Notes: generated by a model from the letters alone, not told the origin. A stretch of 64,000 nt of DNA from Pseudomonas fluorescens HK44 (GCF_000217955.3 NZ_AFOY02000015.1:248001-312000), one strand, 5' to 3'. Positions 25,875 to 34,592 are shown, counted from the first letter of the stretch. Translations and numbers: made by a program.

Positions 25875-27179
25875 TCAATGCGCAAACGCTTCAGGGTATT
25901 TGTCCAGGTACGCATCGTTGAGCTGTGTATCCGGGGAGTGCATGAAAGTTTTGAAATCGGGTACCAGGAAGACCAGCAGAGACAACAGCAGCACCATGAC
26001 GCCCAGCAGGGTGATGGTCAGTGCGACCCCCAGATAGGCGATCAGGGTGTTCATCGCGAAACTGCCCAAGGGGCTGGCCGCCGCAGACAGAAATGAAACC
26101 GTGGCAAAAATCCGGTTGCGATGGAGCTTGGGCGTTGCCAGCAACCTCACAGCGGAGGTGGGGATGTTGATCAACATCAGGCCGACGCCGCCGCAGAAAA
26201 AGGCCGCGGGCACGATGAACGACGATGAAACGGTCCCGACCACCACCAGGTTGCACCCCAGTAATGCAAAACCTGCGGACACACACATGTCACGGGGGAC
26301 CCGGTCGGATAACCAGCCGATGATCTTGTAACTGCCTGCCAGAATGCCCAGCCCGAAGCACGAATCCAGAAGACCGATGTAAGTGACCGGGTACTGGATG
26401 ACGTCCTTTACGTACAGTGGGATCAGGATGGTGAAGAACGGAAACAGGGCAAAGTTGATCAGCATTGCAATGATGGCCAGGTAAAATTCGACTTTCACTC
26501 CGTAAACCACTTTGAAGCCGGAATAGATCATGCTGAAGCCGCTGGCACTCGGGGCTTTTTCGCCTTGACCAGTGGCACCGATGTGGCTCGGGATGGTCGC
26601 GATCAACGCCCCGGCGATGAGAATCGCAAAAAAATCGGCGGCAAAGGCGAATGTGATACCGAACCCGTAAATCAACCCGCTGGCCAGTACCGGCCCCAGC
26701 AGAATTGAAAAGGACGACATCACGCTTTTGGTCCGAAAGGCCAGGGAGACTTTATCGTCGTCTGCAAACAAAGGAATGATCGACGCCTGGAGAGGGGCGC
26801 GTACGCCGACGATTGCACTGCTGATCATCATCAGCGCGCCCACCGTCCAGGGGTTGAACGACCCCGTGGCGGACAGCACCACCATCAACAGTGCTGTCAG
26901 CAGGCTGATCCATGAGGCCAGCTTGATGATCAGGATTTTGTTGTACTTGTCCCCCAGCCATCCCAGCAGAGGTTTGGCTAACACTTCCGCCGCGATGGAA
27001 CAGGCAATCATGTTGGCGAAATAGAGCGCAGAGCCTGTTTCCTGCAAGGCCCACCAGGCCACCGCCAGTTGATTGCACCGTCCCCCCAGAACCATCAGTA
27101 AAAAGCTGAATTGCACTTTCAGCAGACGTCGGTCGATGCCGGGAAAGCCCCACGTAATGCCTGAAAAATTTGCACTCAT
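25875..27179 (-). CDS. MFS transporter of the accessory cluster
   Basis: The 434-residue product has about 12 membrane helices and the MFS loop L-G-W-L-G-D-K-Y-N-K between helices 2 and 3, with a second related loop (G-W-L-S-D-R-V-P-R-D) in the middle. It resembles the MFS-3/enterobactin-exporter type. Start ATG 27179 (M-S-A-N-F) is chosen because the extra 12 residues of the longer frame are not hydrophobic or conserved-looking. Together with the E1-like and transferase genes it suggests export of a small product; substrate unknown. Confidence 0.75.
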   Translation of the reverse strand: MSANFSGITWGFPGIDRRLLKVQFSFLLMVLGGRCNQLAVAWWALQETGSALYFANMIACSIAAEVLAKPLLGWLGDKYNKILIIKLASWISLLTALLMVVLSATGSFNPWTVGALMMISSAIVGVRAPLQASIIPLFADDDKVSLAFRTKSVMSSFSILLGPVLASGLIYGFGITFAFAADFFAILIAGALIATIPSHIGATGQGEKAPSASGFSMIYSGFKVVYGVKVEFYLAIIAMLINFALFPFFTILIPLYVKDVIQYPVTYIGLLDSCFGLGILAGSYKIIGWLSDRVPRDMCVSAGFALLGCNLVVVGTVSSSFIVPAAFFCGGVGLMLINIPTSAVRLLATPKLHRNRIFATVSFLSAAASPLGSFAMNTLIAYLGVALTITLLGVMVLLLSLLVFLVPDFKTFMHSPDTQLNDAYLDKYPEAFAH

Positions 27180-27225
27180 TGACGTACCTTTGATCCGGAT
27201 AGGGTGACTGCGCAATCAGGGGTGT

Positions 27226-28158
27226 TCAAGAAACGACGGGGTAAAGTTCATCAGGGTAAATCGCCAGATATCGCTCGATGCCACCCTCAAGGCTATAGAG
27301 TTCCGCTTCCTGGCTGACGCTGCGAACTGCCAGCAGGGCCGCCTTGCTCCTGACCCCGGATTTGCAATAGAAAACGATACGGCGGGTGGTATCGAGCTCT
27401 TCCTGACGCTTGATGATATCTTTGAGCGGAATCAGTCTGCCGCCCAGCGAACCTTGCTGATGCTCGCTGACGTCGCGCACATCGACCAATTGAAATGGCG
27501 CTTGTGTCGCTATCCAGTCATGCAGTATGTCGGGTGACAGCCAGTCGCTGTCGCGCCACGCAAACGTGGTCGTAGCGCTAAGCGTTTTCGCAGGAGGCCG
27601 GTCCCGTGTTTTTTTGTTGATGTTCAACAGGTGGAAAGAGTTGTCCAGGCAATCGATAGACAACAAATGTCCGCTCAAGGGCTCCCCGGCACGGAGGATG
27701 AGCTTGAGTACTTCATTGGCTTGAAAGCAACCGAGCAAGCCAGGTATGACGCCAAGAACGCCCGCTTCCGAACAGTTTTTTGTCAAGTGCGGTGGCGGCG
27801 GTGTTTCGAACAGATCCCGGAAGCACGGCCCCCGTTGTTGGGTGTCCCGGTTGTAATAGTTAAATACCGACACCTGTCCCTCGAACTGACTGATCGAGGC
27901 ATAGACCATCGGTTTTTCATACTCGATACAGGCGTCACTGATGAGGTATTTGGCGTCGAAGTTATCAGTGGCGTCGACGATGATGTCGTATTCCGCCAGC
28001 AGCGACAGGACGTTGTCCGGGTTCAGCGTCGTGGCAACGGTGTGGACGACGATGTCGGGGTTCAACTGATTGATGCGACGCTTGGCTGCCAACACTTTCA
28101 GGCCGCCTTTTATTGCGCAACACCTATAAGGTTTTGCAGGTGGTGGAGCTCGCGTCAA
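27226..28158 (-). pseudogene. ThiF/MoeB-type E1-like protein fused to rhodanese, N-terminus missing
   Basis: The 310-residue frame holds the second half of a ThiF/MoeB adenylyltransferase (D-A-T-D-N-F near 62-67, the catalytic-Cys region N-C-S-E-A-G-V near 127). A rhodanese domain with the active-site loop F-Y-C-K-S-G-V-R-S near 275 follows. Such fusions (MoeZ/Uba4/QbsC type) activate and thiolate small sulfur carriers. The glycine-rich ATP-binding loop that should precede L-A-A-K-R-R-I-N is absent; the first 20 residues look foreign. The break is near 28090-28160. Without the ATP site it cannot adenylate, though the rhodanese part may survive. Confidence 0.7.
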
Positions 28159-28284
28159 ACCAATATTGGTTTCAAGATGTTGCGACTTTATATCTCCGCG
28201 TAGTGCTGGCGAGTTGCTTGAAATATTAGTCGCAATGGTTGTAGGAGTGGGCTTACAGATCCTTGGGGTAAGTATTTTGCTGTC

Positions 28285-28515
28285 TCAGGATCGGTCTTCG
28301 AAATTTCCGTAAGTAATTTCTGAACATTCTTTAAGTTCTTGACGCATTGTCTCAGTCAAGACTAGGTTTGCAGTGCCGGTTGAGCTGGCTTCAAAAAAAA
28401 TTCCGAATGAAGAATGACAGTCCCTTCGGTCATTTATAAAGCGGTATGCATTCACAAATGTACCCGCCTTTATCGTAACAAGTCGGAATTTGCCGGTGCC
28501 ACCCGGCTTGGACAT
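28285..28515 (-). CDS. Small protein of unknown function
   Basis: ATG 28515, with GGAG seven bases ahead, opens a 76-residue frame starting M-S-K-P-G-G-T-G-K-F-R-L-V. It has one Cys near 32 (R-R-D-C-H-S-S-F) and another near the end, and no membrane segment. Codon use is more AT-rich than in the core genes. The nearby sequence is full of fragments. I know no family. The good start signal argues that it is real. Confidence 0.5.
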   Translation of the reverse strand: MSKPGGTGKFRLVTIKAGTFVNAYRFINDRRDCHSSFGIFFEASSTGTANLVLTETMRQELKECSEITYGNFEDRS

Positions 28516-28789
28516 GACTCTTCTCCAAGGCGATGCTGGAGCTATCGCAACAAAAGCGAGGCAAGCCGCCAAAGGGAAAGATGTCTGGTTGGCGGGAGGT
28601 GGTAAAACAGCAGCCTACTTTGCCGAGGCAGGTGAGTTACAACAGCTGTACATTACTACTATTCCGGTCTTCATCGGCGCAGGCGTTGCCGTACTCCCCG
28701 TCAGCCATAACGTTAGCGTGACCCCTAAAGTGCAACGTATCTTGCAGAGCGGCGCGATGGAATGTGCCTTGGATGTGAAGCGCAATTAA
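28514..28789 (+). pseudogene. C-terminal fragment of a RibD/dihydrofolate-reductase-type protein
   Basis: The frame encodes V-W-L-A-G-G-G-K-T-A-A-Y-F, then Y-I-T-T-I-P-V-F-I-G-A-G-V-A-V-L-P, which is the C-terminal half of small RibD-C/YyaP-type reductases. The N-terminal half with the start codon is missing; its place is taken by the small gene on the other strand. Confidence 0.65.
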
Positions 28790-28801
28790 CGTCCACACGG
28801 C

Positions 28802-29083
28802 GTGGTGGTTCGTCAACGCCAATACCCGCGTGAGCTTTTGTTTTCGAGCATCGTTGAGCTGATGTCCCTTGTCTCATTGGGCTTATGCCCTTCACTGCAT
28901 GCCGCTGCGAGGTTGATGGATGACTTTCCGGTCAGCTTGGCAGCGCTCCATGACAAGGTCAGCCGGACCGGACCTGCTTTGCTTCGAGCGTTAGTCACTG
29001 GCAGTGCAGAGCGCCTGGCCCCGACCATAAAAGCGCTGGGGCAAGCGACAAGCGAAGCGTTGCGCGTCGTAGAGAGTGGGTGA
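28802..29083 (+). pseudogene. IS4-family transposase N-terminal fragment
   Basis: V-R-Q-R-Q-Y-P-R-E-L-L-F-S-S-I, then S-L-H-A-A-A-R near 35 and S-A-E-R-L-A-P near 69, matches the N-terminal region of IS4-type transposases. Neither the true start nor the DDE catalytic core is present. Confidence 0.6.
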
Positions 29084-29102
29084 TCAGCCGCTACCTTCTG
29101 GG

Positions 29103-29243
29103 AGCGTGGCTTGCCCGCGATCGGGTCGGGCTGCGTTCGGACGAAGCAGTCGTAAAACCGGCTGATGCGTTCTAACTGACATACCGCGGATACAGGTCTT
29201 AGGACCGCTTCGCGGTCCAGCGGGAGCAAGCTCCCTCGCCACA
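29103..29243. repeat. REP doublet (REPIN), copy 3, degenerate left arm
   Basis: The right arm GCGGGAGCAAGCTCCCTCGC is intact. The left arm GTGGCTTGCCCGCGATC is diverged. The inside carries the ACCGGCTGATGCGTTCTAACTG spacer seen in other copies. Confidence 0.75.
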
Positions 29244-29278
29244 GGTTCGGTGTTCGACACTAGAACCTGCTCGCCTTC

Positions 29279-29686
29279 TCAAGCCGTCTCGGTGGCTTCG
29301 ATCAGGCGATTCTCTTCCTGAAGATCGCCGTCGCCAATCAACTGCTTGATCTCTTCAAACAACTCATCACTCTGCTCCTCAGTGCAGTCTTCGCCATAAC
29401 GCTTGCGCAATCCATGTTGGCTCAGAATTAGGTGCACATCCGCGTGCAGGCCGTGCTGGTTCAGGCAGCCTTCGACGCATTGCAACGGGCAGCCGTCCAG
29501 CGCGAGGATCCGCCGTCCCGAGCGCGCCTTGTTGACCAGTGCTGGCACATACCCGCCGACACCGACAATGCAGGACATTTCAGCGAGCCCGGTGCGATCC
29601 AGCCGCACGGCCAGGGTGTTGGCCAGTTGGGCGACATTGGAACAACCGGAGCAGGAGTAGACCAAAGGCAGGGTTGAATCGGGCAT
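29279..29686 (-). CDS. DGC-domain putative zinc-binding protein
   Basis: The 135-residue product begins with Y-S-C-S-G-C-S-N (about residues 9-16) and has A-L-D-G-C-P-L-Q-C-V-E-G-C-L near 63-76, the cysteine pattern of the DGC family (named for Asp-Gly-Cys). Function of the family is not settled. The C-terminal part is acidic (E-E-Q-S-D-E-L-F-E-E). ATG 29686 follows GGAGAACCCTC; the 15 residues before it in the open frame are not family-like. A symmetric Anr/Dnr box precedes it. Confidence 0.75.
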   Translation of the reverse strand: MPDSTLPLVYSCSGCSNVAQLANTLAVRLDRTGLAEMSCIVGVGGYVPALVNKARSGRRILALDGCPLQCVEGCLNQHGLHADVHLILSQHGLRKRYGEDCTEEQSDELFEEIKQLIGDGDLQEENRLIEATETA

Positions 29687-29740
29687 GAGGGTTCTCCACT
29701 GATGGACTCTGCCAGTGTGCAAGGCTGGCATTATTGCGCC

Positions 29741-29754
29741 TTGACCATGGTCAA
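29741..29754 (-). promoter_or_regulatory. Anr/Dnr box before the DGC-domain gene
   Basis: TTGAC-CATG-GTCAA is fully symmetric. On the minus strand CACACT (29714-29719) lies 31 bases from its centre. It is 55 bases before the gene and beyond the stop of the Crp/Fnr gene at 29772, so it can only serve the DGC gene. Confidence 0.65.
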
Positions 29755-29771
29755 ATCCGAGACTGGCCCGG

Positions 29772-30449
29772 CTACTGTTGGTACGTGGCCAGATCCTCTT
29801 CAGCGAGGATGCAGATATTGCGCCGTTCCATGGCGATCAGGCCGCACTCGACCAACCGATGCAAAATCCGCGAAAAGGTTTCCGGCTGAATCCCCAGTTT
29901 CGAGGCCACCAGGCGTTTGGATACTTGCAAGACGATCTGACCGGTGACGGGATGGCGTTCCTGGAGCAGGAAATTGATGACCCGACGGCTTGCGCTCACC
30001 AGCGTCAAAGTGTCTATGTCCCGCAAACGCAGGTGCAAGTGAACGCTCATGCTGGCCAGAATCGCCAGGCAAACCTTCGGCTGGTCCTCCAGGGCGTTGC
30101 GGTAATGGTTGCCCTCGATACTGACCAGCACGCTGTCTTTCAGCGCGGTGGCGCTTACTGGATAGAGTCGGGTCTGGCTGAACAGCAAGGCTTCGGCAAA
30201 AGTCTGGCCGGGCTGGATGATCTCCACGAGGTTTTCCTGACCTTCGCCGGTGAGCCGGTACAACTTGATCTGACCGCCGACCAGCAGGAAAAAACGCGTG
30301 GCAGGATCCCCCTGGTGCATGAGTGTGCAGTGACAACTCAGGCGCTTGAGCATGGCCAGGCTGCAGACTTCCTCGAAGACTTTCTCCGGCAATTGGCTGA
30401 ACAGATGATGACGGCGCAACGTTAAAGTGATGGAAGGGTGGGTCAGCAT
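29772..30449 (-). CDS. Second Crp/Fnr-family regulator, DnrE-like
   Basis: The 225-residue product has an N-terminal sensor domain, a long helix and a C-terminal HTH with I-Q-P-E-T-F-S-R-I-L-H, nearly the same recognition helix as Dnr at 13649-14332. It should therefore bind the same TTGAT boxes. Cysteines stand at residues 29, 39 and 41 with one more near 127. They are inside the sensor domain, not in the N-terminal arrangement of Fnr/Anr. Its place beside narXL and the NarL-type site before it recall DnrE of P. stutzeri. Signal sensed is unknown. Confidence 0.82.
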   Translation of the reverse strand: MLTHPSITLTLRRHHLFSQLPEKVFEEVCSLAMLKRLSCHCTLMHQGDPATRFFLLVGGQIKLYRLTGEGQENLVEIIQPGQTFAEALLFSQTRLYPVSATALKDSVLVSIEGNHYRNALEDQPKVCLAILASMSVHLHLRLRDIDTLTLVSASRRVINFLLQERHPVTGQIVLQVSKRLVASKLGIQPETFSRILHRLVECGLIAMERRNICILAEEDLATYQQ

Positions 30450-30514
30450 GGCGTACCTCCGCTGACGGTCATAGTAGAGGGCGGGGCCCCGGATGACCTA
30501 TGCCTCTGCAGGCC

Positions 30515-30530
30515 TACCTCCAAAGAGGAA
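30515..30530 (-). promoter_or_regulatory. NarL-type 7-2-7 site before the second Crp/Fnr gene
   Basis: TACCTCC-AA-AGAGGAA, an inverted heptamer pair, lies 66 bases before the ATG at 30449 and just after the narL stop. Predicts nitrate-dependent expression. Confidence 0.6.
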
Positions 30531-30536
30531 TACCCG

Positions 30537-31184
30537 TCAGCCGGCGTTGCGCAGATGCTCCATGGCCCACACCGCCGCCTCGACCCGCGAACGCAAGCCG
30601 AGTTTATGCAGCAGGTTCTTGACGTGAACCTTGACCGTCCCTTCGGTGATGCCCAGCTTGTGCCCGATGACTTTGTTGCTGAAGCCGCTGGCGATGATTT
30701 TCAGCACCTGTCGCTCACGTTCGGTCAGTTCCACCACGGCCTGACGCGCAGGAGCACGCAGCGCCTGGGCCATGACTTGGGTCAGCCCCGGGCTGACCAC
30801 CAACGCGCCGTTCAGGGCATCACGGATGTACTGAATCAACAGTTCGGGCTCCATGTCCTTGAGCAGATAGCCGTCGGCATCCAGGCGCAGTGCATCGCGA
30901 ATATCGTCTTCAGCATCGGAGACAGTGAACAGCAGCACCTTGCCGGTGTAATGCATCGCGCGCAATCGGCGCAGGGTTTCAATGCCATTCATCTGCGGCA
31001 TGTTGTTATCGAGCAAAACCAGATCCGGTTGCAACGGCTCAATGAGGCTGAGTGCTTCTTCGCCGTTGCCGGCTTCGCCGACGATCTTGAAATCATCTTC
31101 AAGTTCGAGCATCTGGCGGATGCCGTGACGCATCATCGGATGGTCATCTACCAGCAGGATGGTGTGTTGTTGTGACGGGTTCAT
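30537..31184 (-). CDS. narL: Nitrate/nitrite response regulator NarL
   Basis: NarL is phosphorylated by NarX and binds TACYYMT heptamers. The 215-residue product has a receiver domain with D-D near 13-14, the phosphate acceptor Asp at 59 (V-L-L-D-N-N-M-P) and Lys near 109. The C-terminal LuxR-type HTH has I-T-E-G-T-V-K-V-H-V-K-N near 180. Length is normal. The start overlaps the narX stop by four bases. Heptamer pairs before narK1, narX, the DnrE-like gene and moaB are its likely targets. Confidence 0.94.
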   Translation of the reverse strand: MNPSQQHTILLVDDHPMMRHGIRQMLELEDDFKIVGEAGNGEEALSLIEPLQPDLVLLDNNMPQMNGIETLRRLRAMHYTGKVLLFTVSDAEDDIRDALRLDADGYLLKDMEPELLIQYIRDALNGALVVSPGLTQVMAQALRAPARQAVVELTERERQVLKIIASGFSNKVIGHKLGITEGTVKVHVKNLLHKLGLRSRVEAAVWAMEHLRNAG

Positions 31185-32983
31185 GTGACGCTACCTTCTG
31201 TTTGCTGCCCGAGAAACTCCGGCTGGAATTCCAGTTGGACGCGGGTGCCTTGCGGCTCCCTGGAAAATATCTGCAGTTGGCCGCGCAAGCTGCGAGCTCG
31301 TTCATCCATGATGTTCAGGCCGTGGTGTTCGCGCTGGTCGACGTTGCCGCTGAAGCCACGCCCGTCGTCTTCGACGATGAGCCTGACGGTTTCGCCGTCC
31401 TGGCGCAGTTGTAACCAGGCGTTTTGCGCGTGGGCGTGGCGCAGGCAGTTGGAGAGTGCCTCGCGGGTGATCTGCAAAATATGGATTTGCTCGCTGGCGG
31501 AGAGCTGAAAGGCCAGCGCATCGACGTGCAGGTGCACCTGGAATTCTCCGCGACGGGAGAACTCCTCGGCGGTGTCCTTGAGCTCCTGCACCAGTCCCGC
31601 ATCGTGAATCTGCAAACGAAAGGTGGTCAGCAGTTCGCGTAACTGGCGGTAGGCATTGTTCAGCCCCTCGCGCAATTCGGCGGTGACGGTTTCCAGGGTT
31701 TCGACCGGTTCGCCACGGCGCATCAGGGTCTGCATGCGGCTGACTTGCAGTTTCATGTAGGACAGGGCCTGGGCCAGTGAATCGTGCAGTTCGCGGGCGA
31801 TGATCGTGCGCTCTTCGAGCAACAGCAGGCGATGATCCTGTTCCCGTTGGCGTTTGAGTGAAAGCGAGGTGCCAATCAGGTTGGCCAGGGCCTGGATCAA
31901 CTGGGTTTCCCAGGCTTGCGCCGGATGCCCGTCGACAAAATGCGCCTTGAGCTCCCCCAGTTCGCTGCCCTGGTTGCTGATGCTGAAAGTCTGCGGGTTG
32001 GTTTTGTGGTGCTTCTGGCACGTGGCGCAATCGCTGCTGGCGCAGACATCCCGACTGTTTGCCCCATGCAGGGCGAGTAATTGCTGGGCGGGTGCCTGCA
32101 AGTGTCCTTGTAGACACAGCGACAGACGCAAACCGGGCAGGCGTTGCTGGAAGCGCCGGATCAACTCATCCAGGCCTTCGGCGTTGGCCAGGCGCGTGGC
32201 CAGGCTTCGGCTGCTTTGATAGAGCAATTCCAGGGCGGCATTGGCTTGCTGCAGGTTGAGGGTTTTTTGCTGGACCTGGCTCTCAAGCGTGCGATGCGAT
32301 TCTTCGATCGTTTCCGCCATGGCGTTGAAACTCGTGGCCAACTGGCCCAGTTCGTCCTGGGACTGATGGTTGACCCGCACCTTGAAATCGCCACGACGAA
32401 AGCGCTGGGTGGCGTCCACCAGTTCTTTCAAGGGCGTGACAACGCCGTACTGCAGTTCATATAACCCAACCAGCAGGATGATCATGGTGGTGAACAAGGC
32501 CAGGCCCTGAATCGCCTGTTGCCAGCCTTGCTTTTGTTCGCTTTGGCGCTGCAACAGGCTGACAAACTGGTTCAGTTGTTCAACGAAAGGCTGGGTCATA
32601 GCCTGAAAAGAGGCCGCATCGCCACGTTCGAGTGCCGGGCGCAAATCCTCGTTCCAGTGCTGCTGGATTTGCCCATAGCTGATTTGCAGAGCGGTGGGCG
32701 GGCCATCTTCCAGTACCGCTTTGAGTGACTGGCTGTTGAGGCGAGTTTGCAGGCTGTCAGTGATGCTGGCGATTTCTTCGCCGGTTGCGCCGGCGGCCAG
32801 TTTCCAGCTCAGGTGGTAAGTCTCCATGCGCACCGAGCCTGCGGTGTTGATCGCTGCGGCATCGCCCTGACTGAACCAGGCGATCAATCCGGCGCTCAAT
32901 GAACTGGCAAGGGCGAGTATGGCGATGAGGATCACCGCCAACCCGGCGCGAGCGGGCAGGGAGCTGCGCAACCAGCGCATCAT
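31181..32983 (-). CDS. narX: Nitrate/nitrite sensor kinase NarX
   Basis: The 600-residue product has two membrane helices (about 12-35 and 148-170) around a periplasmic nitrate-binding domain. Its P-box reads N-T-A-G-S-V-R-M-E-T-Y near 47-57. Then come a HAMP domain, a central cysteine cluster (V-C-A-S-S-D-C-A-T-C), the dimer/His domain with A-R-E-L-H-D-S-L-A-Q and an ATPase end with E-D-D-G-R-G-F. ATG 32983, with AGGA about 10 bases ahead, gives a normal membrane-protein start; the longer frame to 33052 adds a non-family stretch. A NarL-type site precedes it, suggesting feedback. Confidence 0.93.
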   Translation of the reverse strand: MMRWLRSSLPARAGLAVILIAILALASSLSAGLIAWFSQGDAAAINTAGSVRMETYHLSWKLAAGATGEEIASITDSLQTRLNSQSLKAVLEDGPPTALQISYGQIQQHWNEDLRPALERGDAASFQAMTQPFVEQLNQFVSLLQRQSEQKQGWQQAIQGLALFTTMIILLVGLYELQYGVVTPLKELVDATQRFRRGDFKVRVNHQSQDELGQLATSFNAMAETIEESHRTLESQVQQKTLNLQQANAALELLYQSSRSLATRLANAEGLDELIRRFQQRLPGLRLSLCLQGHLQAPAQQLLALHGANSRDVCASSDCATCQKHHKTNPQTFSISNQGSELGELKAHFVDGHPAQAWETQLIQALANLIGTSLSLKRQREQDHRLLLLEERTIIARELHDSLAQALSYMKLQVSRMQTLMRRGEPVETLETVTAELREGLNNAYRQLRELLTTFRLQIHDAGLVQELKDTAEEFSRRGEFQVHLHVDALAFQLSASEQIHILQITREALSNCLRHAHAQNAWLQLRQDGETVRLIVEDDGRGFSGNVDQREHHGLNIMDERARSLRGQLQIFSREPQGTRVQLEFQPEFLGQQTEGSVT

Positions 32984-33064
32984 CGGCGCTGATCCTGGGG
33001 AAAGACACGGAAACTGAGCATACGGTGTCCCGGAGTGCGGTTTTGCAGCCAATCCAGGGCGCGC

Positions 33065-33080
33065 TACCTCTAAAGAGTTG
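33065..33080. promoter_or_regulatory. NarL-type site near narX
   Basis: TACCTCT-AA-AGAGTTG, a weaker inverted heptamer pair, lies 82 bases before the narX ATG in the narX-narK1 intergenic region. Confidence 0.5.
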
Positions 33081-33161
33081 TCGACGTCTCCCTGTCGGCA
33101 ATGGCGTTACTGGAAAACCTTAAGAGGCTGATAAATAAAGGGTTTAAAGGTCTTCTTGAAC

Positions 33162-33177
33162 TACCTCCTTGGAGGTA
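33162..33177 (+). promoter_or_regulatory. Perfect NarL-type 7-2-7 site before narK1
   Basis: TACCTCC-TT-GGAGGTA is a perfect inverted pair of heptamers. It is 39 bases upstream of the Anr box that precedes narK1, the usual order for nitrate-activated, oxygen-repressed nar promoters. Confidence 0.8.
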
Positions 33178-33215
33178 GGCCGGGCAAGGATAGCCCCTTG
33201 CCCTCATGGGCTTCG

Positions 33216-33229
33216 TTGATGTGGATCAA
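33216..33229 (+). promoter_or_regulatory. Anr/Dnr box and -10 of the nar operon
   Basis: TTGAT-GTGG-ATCAA is perfect. TAGTCT at 33252-33257 is 32 bases from its centre. It is the main promoter of narK1K2GHJI and probably also of the parvulin and moaA genes. Confidence 0.88.
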
Positions 33230-33287
33230 GTTTTTGCGGGGTTGGTCTCTCTAGTCTGCGGCCACGGCTAACTGACTGGAGAGCATT

Positions 33288-34592
33288 GTGACCCGACCGC
33301 GTGTACGACAAGGCTTGGTGCTGGGCATGAGCACGTTGGCCTTCACTGTGTGTTTCATGGTCTGGATGATGTTTGCGGTGCTCGGGGTGCCGATCAAGGA
33401 ACTGCTCCAGCTCAACGAAACCCAGTTCGGCCTCTTGGCCGCAACCCCGGTGCTGACCGGCTCGCTGGTGCGTTTACCGCTGGGCCTGCTGACTGACCGC
33501 TTTGGTGGGCGCAGCGTGTTCTTCCTGCTGATGCTGTCCTGCGTCGCACCGCTGTACCTGATCAGTCATGCCACCGCCTACTGGCAATTCCTGGTATTGG
33601 GCTTGTTTGTCGGCCTGGCCGGTGGCTCGTTTTCAGTGGGCATTGCCTACGTCGCCAAATGGTTCGACAAGGAGAACCAGGGCTTCGCCATGGGCATCTT
33701 TGGTGCCGGCAATGCAGGGGCCGCAGTGACCAAGTTTCTCGCCCCGGCACTGATCGCTGCCGGCAGTTGGCAATTAGTGCCAAAGGTTTTCAGCGCGATC
33801 CTGTTCATTACCGCGCTGTTGTTCTGGTTCGTCAGCACCGAAAACAAGGACCACCGTAGTGCCGCCGGCGCCAGCTTGCGTGAACAATTGCATTCGCTGA
33901 AAGATCCGGCGGTGTGGCGCTACTGCCAGTACTACTCGATCGTCTTCGGCGGCTACGTCGCCCTGGCCTTGTGGATGACCAAGTACTACGTACAGGAATA
34001 CGGTTTCAGCCTGCAAAGTGCAGCGCTGCTGGCGGCCTGTTTTTCCCTGCCTGGCGGGGTGCTGCGTGCCGTCGGCGGCTGGATGTCGGATCGCTGGGGC
34101 GCGCAAAGCGTGACCTGGTGGGTGTTGTGGGTCAGCTGGATCTGCCTGTTCCTGCTCTCGTACCCACAGACCCAACTGCAAGTGCAGACCCTCAACGGTC
34201 CGATGGATTTTCACATCGGCCTGAATCCCGCGCTGTTTACCGTGCTGCTATTCGTCATGGGCATCGCCTTCGCGTTCGGCAAAGCCTCGGTTTTCAAATA
34301 CATCGCCAATGACTACCCGAAAAACATGGGGGCCGTGTCCGGCATCGTTGGCCTGGCGGGCGGCCTGGGCGGTTTCGTGCTGCCGATTCTGTTCGGCGCC
34401 CTGGTGGACCTCACCGGGGTGCGCTCTTCCTGCTTCATGTTGATGTACGGCGTGGTCTGGGTCTCTCTCACCTGGATGTACTTCAGCGAAATACGCAAGA
34501 CCCCGGTGTTCGGTAAAGAGCTGCCGGTGACCACTTCCCCGTTTTCCAGCATTGCCCAAGGAGAAGAACATGTCCGTTCTGCAAAAGCCTGA
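33288..34592 (+). CDS. narK1: NarK1-type nitrate transporter
   Basis: The 434-residue product is an MFS nitrate/nitrite porter of the NarK1 type, held to be a proton/nitrate symporter. It has 12 helices, the L-P-L-G-L-L-T-D-R-F-G-G-R loop after helix 2, the nitrate signatures near F-V-G-L-A-G-G-S-F-S-V-G-I-A-Y in helix 5 and G-I-V-G-L-A-G-G-L-G-G-F in helix 11, and the substrate Arg in helix 2 (V-R-L-P). It overlaps narK2 by 23 bases; the two are fused or adjacent in most denitrifying pseudomonads. Confidence 0.92.
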   Translation: MTRPRVRQGLVLGMSTLAFTVCFMVWMMFAVLGVPIKELLQLNETQFGLLAATPVLTGSLVRLPLGLLTDRFGGRSVFFLLMLSCVAPLYLISHATAYWQFLVLGLFVGLAGGSFSVGIAYVAKWFDKENQGFAMGIFGAGNAGAAVTKFLAPALIAAGSWQLVPKVFSAILFITALLFWFVSTENKDHRSAAGASLREQLHSLKDPAVWRYCQYYSIVFGGYVALALWMTKYYVQEYGFSLQSAALLAACFSLPGGVLRAVGGWMSDRWGAQSVTWWVLWVSWICLFLLSYPQTQLQVQTLNGPMDFHIGLNPALFTVLLFVMGIAFAFGKASVFKYIANDYPKNMGAVSGIVGLAGGLGGFVLPILFGALVDLTGVRSSCFMLMYGVVWVSLTWMYFSEIRKTPVFGKELPVTTSPFSSIAQGEEHVRSAKA

